This document shows positions 37,976-43,559 of a stretch of 43,559 nt of DNA, in pieces. Within the stretch, counting starts at the first letter, position 1. Each line of letters begins with the position of its first letter. The translations under genes and the position numbers were made by a program. A model generated the notes under the pieces. The model ran no database searches. It worked only from the letters and a program-made list of their open reading frames with translations, and was not told the origin of the DNA. Origin of the DNA: Bacteroidota bacterium. Lineage in GTDB: Bacteria > Bacteroidota > Bacteroidia > M30B66. The stretch is taken from positions 1 to 43,559 of the forward strand of contig CANHIS010000021.1 of assembly GCA_947460255.1 (NCBI GenBank), written 5' to 3'.

Positions 37976-38467
37976 TCAGTAATACAGATATTCGTTAGAC
38001 AATGCAAATGCGAAATAGACCAATTCGGAACTCAACTGCGGATTGGATTCAATGAAATTGATGAACCATGTTTTTTCGCCTTCCGACGGTATGCGCACAA
38101 AGAAACGCTCGTAGGTTTCCATCACAAATTTCTCAGGATTAGCGCGCATCACAGAATCGGATGGAAGAATGACTGTTGGCTCATTCATGAAATTGGAAAT
38201 GAGCACTTCACGTCCAAGTTCTTTGTCACCGATCGACTCCAAACAATCGATTATTTGCACCAATTCATTTCCCGACAAGGCTTGCTGGAAAAGGTTGGTG
38301 TGCAAGATGGAGACGTATTGCTCCTGCGATTTCATTTTGTCTTTCGCAGCAATCGATGGATATAAACGTACCTGATTCACCTCGAATTGGTCTTCTGCCA
38401 AGTCCTTTTTGCACGATTGCAAACCAATGGCGACGAGTAACATCGCTGCTAATGTGAGACGTTTCAT
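37976..38467 (-). CDS. DUF1553-C-like lipoprotein
   Basis: A 163-aa lipoprotein (lipobox G-L-Q-S-C-K-K-D; start at 38467). The helical body ends in L-V-Y-F-A-F-A-L-S-N-E-Y-L-Y-Y, reminiscent of the closing helix of planctomycete DUF1553 proteins (L-L-N-S-x-E-F-L), preceded by a T-Y-E-R-F-F-V-R-I-P-S-E-G-E helix like 'L-Y-L-R-x-L-x-R-x-P-T-x-x-E'. It follows the 304-aa lipoprotein with a 1-nt overlap zone. The resemblance is by eye and needs profile comparison. Confidence 0.6.
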   Translation of the reverse strand: MKRLTLAAMLLVAIGLQSCKKDLAEDQFEVNQVRLYPSIAAKDKMKSQEQYVSILHTNLFQQALSGNELVQIIDCLESIGDKELGREVLISNFMNEPTVILPSDSVMRANPEKFVMETYERFFVRIPSEGEKTWFINFIESNPQLSSELVYFAFALSNEYLYY

Positions 38468-38468
38468 A

Positions 38469-39383
38469 TCAGAAATTTGCATATTCGTTAGTAATCAGAA
38501 TGCGTTTTTGTAGGGCTTTCAGGTCCTTGTCAAGACCAAACTTCTGCATCTCTAACTCCATTTCGGTAGATGTTGGATTGCGCGCCAAAAGTGTATTGTA
38601 GGCCCAAATCACAACACCAAGTTTACATTCGTTCGATTGTGTGAGAATACGAACAAAGTCGGGCCGATTCTGCCCTGGTTGACCAAACAGAGATCCTGCT
38701 GTGTTGTCTTCCACCATCGAAAATCCGATTTGAAATTCGGCAGATGAAGGAAATCTGAAGAACAGATCATCAAAACAAGCATTCACAAAGTTGAACGTAT
38801 TCATGTTGATCACATCATAAACCTGATTGTCGACCATACGTGCAAATACGGTGTATAAATCGATTGCTTGATTTTGGTATTCGGAACGACTATTTAAGAT
38901 ACTTACCAAACGATTGTACTTTGCCATCTTTTCTTCGTAGCCTACCATGTTCCCGGCAAGCGAATCACTATATGCGCCAAATCGCTCAATACCGGCAGAT
39001 TCCCGCAACGATTCATCTGAAATACCCTCGATAAATCGAATTTTTGCCAATTCATGCAAACGTTTGTGGTAGGTCAATGTGTAAGAAGTATCACCATCTC
39101 GAAATGTATCATCCTGCATCAGCTTGTTAATCAGCGCCTCACGAGATGTTTTACTCACATTATCTGCTTGAAGTGTAGCCGTTTCTTGGTCCATTTCTGC
39201 ATCTAAAGGCTCTCTTCCCAACAAGTCGATAAACAAACGATTCACATAATTCCGCACCTTCACCGATGGCACTTTATCATAATAAGGCGCATCATTGTCG
39301 GTAAAAATCTGAGCTTCATCTTTCTTGCAACCCGCTATCAGCAGTGAAATCAGTATCATTCCTAACTGAAATGCCTTTATCAT
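38469..39383 (-). CDS. DUF1549/DUF4214-like lipoprotein, first gene of the six-gene operon
   Basis: A 304-aa lipoprotein (lipobox L-I-A-G-C-K-K-D). After a short linker, Y-V-N-R-L-F-I-D-L-L-G-R-E-P-L-D-A-E (about residues 46-63) and A-L-I-N-K-L-M-Q-D-D match the helical pattern that opens planctomycete DUF1549 proteins and DUF4214. The C-terminus repeats a similar helix pair (N-T-L-L-A-R-N-P-T-S-T-E) and ends in I-T-N-E-Y-A-N-F, parallel to the end of the next lipoprotein. No promoter clearly matching the consensus was found upstream. The 313-nt gap to the pirin gene contains a repeat element. Confidence 0.65.
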   Translation of the reverse strand: MIKAFQLGMILISLLIAGCKKDEAQIFTDNDAPYYDKVPSVKVRNYVNRLFIDLLGREPLDAEMDQETATLQADNVSKTSREALINKLMQDDTFRDGDTSYTLTYHKRLHELAKIRFIEGISDESLRESAGIERFGAYSDSLAGNMVGYEEKMAKYNRLVSILNSRSEYQNQAIDLYTVFARMVDNQVYDVINMNTFNFVNACFDDLFFRFPSSAEFQIGFSMVEDNTAGSLFGQPGQNRPDFVRILTQSNECKLGVVIWAYNTLLARNPTSTEMELEMQKFGLDKDLKALQKRILITNEYANF

Positions 39384-39494
39384 TTTATAACAGATTAATT
39401 ATTTCTCAATTTACCAATGAGCTCAGCATCAAAAAGTGCAAAAAGCATTTTCAACTTACACAGCGCAAACAATATTCGGATATATGTCTTTTTA

Positions 39495-39575
39495 GGGGCC
39501 ACAGGCGCGCTTTCCACGTTACGTATCGGCCCTTCGGAGCCTCAACGGTAACTTGTTCCAATCGCTGGGCCGAGC
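39495..39575. repeat. Dispersed intergenic repeat element, diverged inverse copy
   Basis: About 80 nt of unusually GC-rich sequence inside an AT-rich gap. It starts GGGGCCACAGG and ends in CCAATCGCTGGGCCGAGC, which resembles the reverse complement of the left end of the element at 25124-25208 (CAATCCCTAACGCGGGC). A central hairpin GGCC(CTTCG)GAGCC-like loop is flanked by GTTAC...GTAAC that can pair. A short ORF on the minus strand spans it (39451-39633) but looks non-coding. The rest of the 39384-39696 gap holds nothing I can identify. Confidence 0.4.
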
Positions 39576-39696
39576 AGTTCTTAAGGTGATCAGTTGGGCT
39601 CACACACTCATCTGCAGTAGCGTACAAATACACTTGTAACTGTTGAACTTTGAATGATCTTATTGGTTAATTTCATCGCACCTATTTTATGCAGAT

Positions 39697-40839
39697 ATGG
39701 AAGACAAATTCGCACGAAGGAATTTCATGAGACGAGCACTGGGAGCTGTTGGCGCTACTTTATCGCTCTATGTGCCAGGAATTGCCAATGATAGCCGATC
39801 GAAAAATGAATCAACCAAAATGAGTCCTATCAAGTCCATCAAGCCGCTCGGTTTCCAATGGGAAACTTCCGATCCATTTCTCTTCTGTGTGCATCACGAA
39901 GACGACTTCCCTTCCGGAAACGCTCAAATGGGCCCTGAAAAAACACACTTCCAAGGCCGTCATTTGGGCGATGATTTCATCATCAAAGACGGATTTCGCA
40001 TGTACCACGGCAAAACAGTTCCCGGGTTTCCCGGACATCCGCATCGAGGCTTCGAAACCGTAACAGTTGTGCGTAAAGGCATTGTTGACCATGCCGATTC
40101 GCTCGGAGCTGCCGGAAGATACGGAAACGGTGATGTGCAGTGGATGACAGCCGGACAAGGTGTGCAACATTCCGAAATGTTTCCACTCATCCACAGCGAC
40201 CGCAAAAACACCATGGAACTTTTCCAGATTTGGTTGAATCTTCCTGCCAAAAAGAAAATGGTGAAACCTCATTTCGCGATGTTGTGGAAAGAGTCGATCC
40301 CGATTTTCAAACATACCGATGCACTTAATCGCAAAACCCAAGTGGAGATCATTGCTGGAAAAATTGGACAACTCAAAGCACCAACTCCACCTCCAAACTC
40401 TTGGGCAAATGATCCCAAAAACGAAGTCGCTATTTGGAACATTCTGATGGAACCGGGCGCTGAATGGACACTCCCGAAAGCCTCCCAAGGCATTAACAGA
40501 ACAATCTATTATTACGAAGGCGAAGGTTTGAAAGTCGCTGGTCAGGTGATTGGCAAATACCAAGCGGTTGAACTTCAGCCTGACGCAGAAATCACTTTAA
40601 AAGCAGGGAACAACGAAACAAGCATTCTCGTTTTACAAGGGCGACCAATTGGCGAAACTGTTATACAATACGGCCCATTTGTGATGAACTCGAAGGCTGA
40701 AATCAATCAGGCATTTGAGGATTTTCACAAGACGAAATTTGGCGGTTGGCCTTGGCCGAAATATGACCAAGTGCACGACCGAAATATGAAGCGATTTGCC
40801 AAACATGCAGATGGTCGAATGGAAACCAAGGAAAGTTAA
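39697..40839 (+). CDS. Tat-exported pirin-family protein
   Basis: A 380-aa protein with a twin-arginine signal (A-R-R-N-F-M-R-R-A-L-G) and a cupin pirin domain (about 55-330). The metal-binding His pattern of pirins is present: H-P-H-R-G-F-E-T-V-T with the first two His, then G-D-V-Q-W-M-T-A-G-Q-G-V-Q-H-S-E-M with the third His and Glu. Some pirins have quercetinase activity and others are redox sensors. A periplasmic location is unusual, and would fit an oxidase role better than a nuclear/cytosolic regulatory one. A weak promoter (TTG-N22-TAATTTCA, 39643-39675) lies upstream. Confidence 0.85.
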   Translation: MEDKFARRNFMRRALGAVGATLSLYVPGIANDSRSKNESTKMSPIKSIKPLGFQWETSDPFLFCVHHEDDFPSGNAQMGPEKTHFQGRHLGDDFIIKDGFRMYHGKTVPGFPGHPHRGFETVTVVRKGIVDHADSLGAAGRYGNGDVQWMTAGQGVQHSEMFPLIHSDRKNTMELFQIWLNLPAKKKMVKPHFAMLWKESIPIFKHTDALNRKTQVEIIAGKIGQLKAPTPPPNSWANDPKNEVAIWNILMEPGAEWTLPKASQGINRTIYYYEGEGLKVAGQVIGKYQAVELQPDAEITLKAGNNETSILVLQGRPIGETVIQYGPFVMNSKAEINQAFEDFHKTKFGGWPWPKYDQVHDRNMKRFAKHADGRMETKES

Positions 40840-40844
40840 ACCCA

Positions 40845-40881
40845 AAAAAAGCCTCCAATCACAATGAAAGGAGGCTTTTTT
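40845..40881. terminator. Bidirectional terminator between pirin and methyltransferase genes
   Basis: A 12-bp stem AAAAAAGCCTCC (40845-40856) / GGAGGCTTTTTT (40870-40881), with A and T tracts on both flanks, lies between two convergent genes, so it can stop transcription from either side. Confidence 0.85.
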
Positions 40882-40899
40882 AATTTTATTTAAATCGAA

Positions 40900-41664
40900 T
40901 TATTTCTTGAATCCAATTCTAAAATAGAATCCTGATGCCAAGAAAGTTGGAAGAATATTCGCCAATTTCTGATCGATTTTAGCTATCGTTTTCAAAGGGA
41001 TAAAAGGCAAATAGGTCTCAATAATTGGTGCGAGGAAATAAGCCTTTTTCACCTCCAACACTTCCAGTCCAAGCGGAGCCAATTCGCGCTTCATACGAGG
41101 AACGGTGAAGAAATTCACGTGTGGTGTTTCGTAATTCTGAGAATATGGTTCTTTCTTTCCTAACACGCGTTTCACCTTGAGAATGAAATTGTTCAATCCC
41201 ATTTTGCGCATCAAATACAAAGGTTGCATCGCAATTTCGAACGGCCCTCGTCCATTGGGAACGGTAATCATTAACTGCATGTCTTTGTCGCCATTTTTGG
41301 CCAAATAGTCGAGAATTTCCGGGTAAATATCGATGTGCTCAAGTACCTCAGTGAGGATGATAAATCGATATCCTTGAAGTGGACAATCCTGCAAATATTG
41401 GAAACGGAATTTCACATTGTCCAACTTGTTGGCAGCAATCGCGATATCGAGTGTAGGCTGATGGATGTCGATCCCGAGGATTTCGGAATTGTCGATTAAG
41501 CCCAATGGAATTGTTACGTTACCTGTTCCTGCACCCACATCAAGCACTCGGGCTTGTTTACCTGGTTCTCGGAGACGTTCGATGGTGTCGTAAATCCACT
41601 CTAAACGGCTTAGGTGACAAGGATATTCGGTGTAATCGGTGTATTTTAAAGCTTCTTGTTTCAT
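40900..41664 (-). CDS. Class I SAM-dependent methyltransferase
   Basis: A 254-aa cytoplasmic protein. Motif I is V-L-D-V-G-A-G-T-G-N-V-T (about residues 40-51), the acidic end of strand 2 is L-G-I-D-I-H, and motif IV is F-I-I-L-T-E-V-L-E-H-I-D (UbiG/Methyltransf_11 type). The C-terminal third (after Q-L-M-I-T-V-P-N) is typical of methyltransferases that act on glycans or small molecules. The start overlaps the oxygenase stop by 1 nt, so they form a two-gene unit; the substrate is unknown. Confidence 0.85.
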   Translation of the reverse strand: MKQEALKYTDYTEYPCHLSRLEWIYDTIERLREPGKQARVLDVGAGTGNVTIPLGLIDNSEILGIDIHQPTLDIAIAANKLDNVKFRFQYLQDCPLQGYRFIILTEVLEHIDIYPEILDYLAKNGDKDMQLMITVPNGRGPFEIAMQPLYLMRKMGLNNFILKVKRVLGKKEPYSQNYETPHVNFFTVPRMKRELAPLGLEVLEVKKAYFLAPIIETYLPFIPLKTIAKIDQKLANILPTFLASGFYFRIGFKK

Positions 41665-42452
41665 TAGAACTTTACGCCGGCTTTCTTCAGAATGCGTTTG
41701 GCGGTATTTTTTAAGGTTTCCTTAACGTCGGTTTTTACTTTTTTCATGATACCTTCTTCAGGACGCGCCTTGAAAATGGTATCGTGGTATCCTTTGGCAT
41801 CTTCACGCAATGTGGTGTAGTAATAACCATAAAACGATTTGCGCGTTTCGCCTTCGGGAACAGAAATTTTACCATAACCGTGGTATGAGATTTCGTTGGT
41901 TTCGAAGATCACGCAGCGATTAAATGCTGGCAAATATGCTTGTTCGAGCTTCGTAACATCCTTATTCCAAAGCTCAATTTTTCCACCGTATTCTTCTTTC
42001 CAATTTTTATTGAGGAAAATCAAAAGGTTCACCCTGCGGTGGATGTTTTCCTTGTGGTGAATATTGAAATCGATGTGAATATCGAGGTAACTTCCATTTC
42101 CACCTTGATGCACACCCATTCCCAACGCATCTTCAACCGAGAAAAGTTCATCGATGCTGGTAATTTGACTCACTGCCTTGTAGAACTCAGGTGTATTGAG
42201 TGCTGCTCGAAGCTCAGTGAATGATGGATCGAATGTTTCGAATCCTGAACCTTCCGATTTGTTTTCATTCAAACCCGTGTAGGTGCGTGTCATTTTGTCT
42301 AACCCAGGGAAATTTGAGTACAAATGATCAGCAAATTCTTGATTTAGAAAATTATCGATGGATATATGTCGATAAGGTTTTCCTGCATTAAACTGCGCTT
42401 GTAAGGCTTGCAGATTGGCAGGATCGAAAAAGGATGCAGGTATAATTTCCAT
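41664..42452 (-). CDS. 2-oxoglutarate/Fe(II)-dependent oxygenase
   Basis: A 262-aa protein of the prolyl-4-hydroxylase-like 2OG-Fe(II) superfamily. The iron ligands are visible as H-I-D (in L-D-I-H-I-D-F-N) and the distal His in I-S-Y-H-G-Y, with the 2OG-binding Arg in E-G-E-T-R-K-S-F-Y-G-Y-Y-Y. A basic C-terminal tail from about residue 240 is Lys-rich. Relatives hydroxylate proteins or sugars. Paired with the methyltransferase, the two might modify one substrate in sequence. Confidence 0.8.
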   Translation of the reverse strand: MEIIPASFFDPANLQALQAQFNAGKPYRHISIDNFLNQEFADHLYSNFPGLDKMTRTYTGLNENKSEGSGFETFDPSFTELRAALNTPEFYKAVSQITSIDELFSVEDALGMGVHQGGNGSYLDIHIDFNIHHKENIHRRVNLLIFLNKNWKEEYGGKIELWNKDVTKLEQAYLPAFNRCVIFETNEISYHGYGKISVPEGETRKSFYGYYYTTLREDAKGYHDTIFKARPEEGIMKKVKTDVKETLKNTAKRILKKAGVKF

Positions 42453-42468
42453 AGCGAGTTACAACGAT

Positions 42469-42476
42469 CAAAGGTA
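42469..42476 (-). promoter_or_regulatory. Putative -7 box of the oxygenase-methyltransferase operon
   Basis: Minus strand TACCTTTG matches TAnnTTTG exactly, about 16 nt before the oxygenase ATG. No convincing TTG -33 element lies 17-23 nt upstream. Confidence 0.35.
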
Positions 42477-42517
42477 GTAAAAGACGATACCTTTCACGTA
42501 GCTGAATCGGTTAAGGT

Positions 42518-42982
42518 TTACAGGATATTGATTTGGCGTGAAAATCCTTGCTCTAGCGTGATGAAGGTCTCGGTACGTTGGATTCCACTCATCGGTTGAA
42601 TTTTCTCATTGAGCACTTCACGAAGGTGATTGGTATCTCTACACAAAACTTTGGCAAAAATGCTGTAAATGCCCGTTGTGTAGTGCAATTCTACAATCTC
42701 AGGAATGGCTTTCATTTGTTCGCGAACATCCATGTAGGCAGACCCTTTATCGAGGAAAACACCAATGAATGCACAAATATCGTAACCAACAATGGCTGGA
42801 TTGATGTTTAAGGAAGATCCAGTGATCACGCCAAGATCGATCATTTTTTTCATCCGAACATGGATGGTACCTGCAGAAACATCCAAGGTTTTGGCAATTT
42901 CTGTGTACGGAACCACTGCATCATTCATTAAAACGGTAAGAATCCGACGGTCGAGGTGATCAATTTCAGTTCCTTTACTCAT
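42518..42982 (-). CDS. Lrp/AsnC family transcriptional regulator
   Basis: A 154-aa protein from the ATG at 42982 (a start 16 codons earlier would add an unlikely leader). It has an N-terminal AsnC-type helix-turn-helix (L-D-R-R-I-L-T-V-L, A-K-T-L-D-V-S-A-G-T-I-H-V-R) and a C-terminal RAM ligand-binding domain (V-E-L-H-Y-T-T-G-I-Y-S-I). These proteins regulate genes in response to amino acids or similar ligands. No amino-acid transporter or catabolic gene sits beside it, so its target is not obvious. It has a plausible promoter upstream. Confidence 0.92.
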   Translation of the reverse strand: MSKGTEIDHLDRRILTVLMNDAVVPYTEIAKTLDVSAGTIHVRMKKMIDLGVITGSSLNINPAIVGYDICAFIGVFLDKGSAYMDVREQMKAIPEIVELHYTTGIYSIFAKVLCRDTNHLREVLNEKIQPMSGIQRTETFITLEQGFSRQINIL

Positions 42983-43007
42983 GGCGTTTTTGTTCGATAA
43001 TGTTCGG

Positions 43008-43038
43008 CAAACATCCGAATTCTTTAGCAATTACACAA
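43008..43038 (-). promoter_or_regulatory. Putative promoter of the Lrp/AsnC gene
   Basis: Minus strand TTG (plus 43036-43038), 20 nt, GATGTTTG (plus 43008-43015), one mismatch from TAnnTTTG. The start would be about 20 nt before ATG 42982. The remaining gap up to 43213 holds nothing else that I recognise. Confidence 0.4.
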
Positions 43039-43213
43039 AGAAATCGCCACTTAATTAACAAATTGCTAATTACACGCCGATGTAAATGCTATTTTTCAAA
43101 ATTGAGATAAATTTTGGGTTAGTTGAACCTTGAGATTAAACCCAAACAATGATTCATTGAAATTGCACTACAGCGATTGCACTGCTTGAACTTCTGCTTA
43201 CTAAAGTTCAGAT

Positions 43214-43510
43214 TTATATGTATTTCGCCTCATCGAGGTATTTGCGCTCAAACCAAAATGTGCCCAACGGAATAAATGAAACCGCCAATGCCAGCAATGC
43301 TTTCATGAAGCTCCACCCACATTTCAGCCAAACATTTAACAACAATACAGCGTAGGCAACGAATAAAACTCCATGCATCCAGCCCAACAATTTCACTGGC
43401 AAGGGAATTCCAGCATAATACTTCAAAGGCATTCCGATTAACAACAATAACATAAACGACCAACCTTCAATAATAGCAATCATCTTGAATTGCTTTTCTG
43501 CTTTATCCAT
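43214..43510 (-). CDS. DUF3817 integral membrane protein
   Basis: A 98-aa protein with three transmembrane helices, matching the DUF3817 pattern: I-A-I-I-E-G-W-S-F-M-L-L-L near the start, P-L-K-Y in the first loop, L-G-W-M-H-G-V-L-F-V-A-Y in the second helix and F-I-P-L-G-T-F-W-F-E-R-K near the end. The function is unknown. Its start is 49 nt from the right edge and is clear. Confidence 0.85.
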   Translation of the reverse strand: MDKAEKQFKMIAIIEGWSFMLLLLIGMPLKYYAGIPLPVKLLGWMHGVLFVAYAVLLLNVWLKCGWSFMKALLALAVSFIPLGTFWFERKYLDEAKYI

Positions 43511-43559
43511 AAATTATAGCCATTTAGGAAAACGAAATTCCTATTTTTTTAGCGGTTTC

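Noticed and set aside
39451-39633. 60-aa minus-strand ORF in the repeat-bearing gap
   Set aside because: It spans the structured repeat, has no recognisable motif and no promoter or leader signal.
39811-40563. 250-aa minus-strand ORF
   Set aside because: It is antisense to the pirin gene, which has clear motifs; composition is not protein-like.

Overview
This is a low-GC chromosomal segment from a member of the phylum Bacteroidota, probably a Flavobacteriales/Sphingobacteriales-type environmental bacterium. The evidence is two type IX secretion (T9SS) sorting domains (type A on a GH19 chitinase, type B on a 1177-aa surface protein), many lipoproteins with the Bacteroidota-style Cys-Lys-Lys lipobox, a TonB-receptor-like outer membrane protein with a carboxypeptidase-regulatory domain, and promoters of the form TTG-N17-24-TAnnTTTG instead of the E. 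coli consensus. I cannot assign a genus. No phage, IS transposase, CRISPR array or rRNA operon is present.

Layout. 1-2.85 kb (+): 3' end of pbpC, a PagL-like lipid A deacylase and a DUF2807 lipoprotein. 2.86-6.55 kb: proC, a small membrane protein and surE (-); tRNA-Ser(GCT) and tRNA-Pro(TGG) (+) with a clear promoter and terminator; then VF530 and rluF (-). 6.7-11.2 kb (+): a tight four-gene unit (glucosaminidase, two SGNH proteins, an AlgI-type MBOAT) that looks like a cell-wall or polysaccharide O-acetylation machine. 11.2-11.9 kb (-): DoxX protein and tRNA-Arg(TCT). 12.0-22.6 kb (+): a three-gene unit of an outer membrane beta-barrel protein, a 2232-aa exported protein and a fibronectin-III protein, with overlapping start and stop codons, preceded by a strong promoter match and a perfect dyad. 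22.7-25.1 kb (+): TonB-receptor-like protein. 25.1-25.35 kb: repeat-rich intergenic region. 25.4-28.9 kb (-): acs and an aldehyde dehydrogenase. 29.0-31.5 kb (-): T9SS-secreted GH19 chitinase and a Fic protein with an array of half-sites around its promoter. 31.7-39.4 kb (-): a six-gene operon of two DUF1549/DUF1553-like lipoproteins, a Tat-exported DUF1501-like protein, a lipoprotein with a CX4CH haem-type motif, a small lipoprotein and a giant T9SS type B protein. 39.4-43.5 kb: repeat element, Tat-exported pirin (+), 2OG-Fe(II) oxygenase plus methyltransferase pair (-), Lrp/AsnC regulator (-) and a DUF3817 membrane protein (-).

The best candidates for undescribed biology are the three-gene surface module at 12.0-22.6 kb, which I cannot match to any named system, and the 31.7-39.4 kb operon, which looks like a split, lipoprotein-anchored counterpart of the planctomycete PSCyt1/DUF1549-DUF1553 plus DUF1501 gene pairs. 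The Fic half-site array, the O-acetylation cluster with its lytic enzyme, and the dispersed structured repeats at 25.1 and 39.5 kb also merit attention. All functional statements come from reading motifs by eye; no database search was run.
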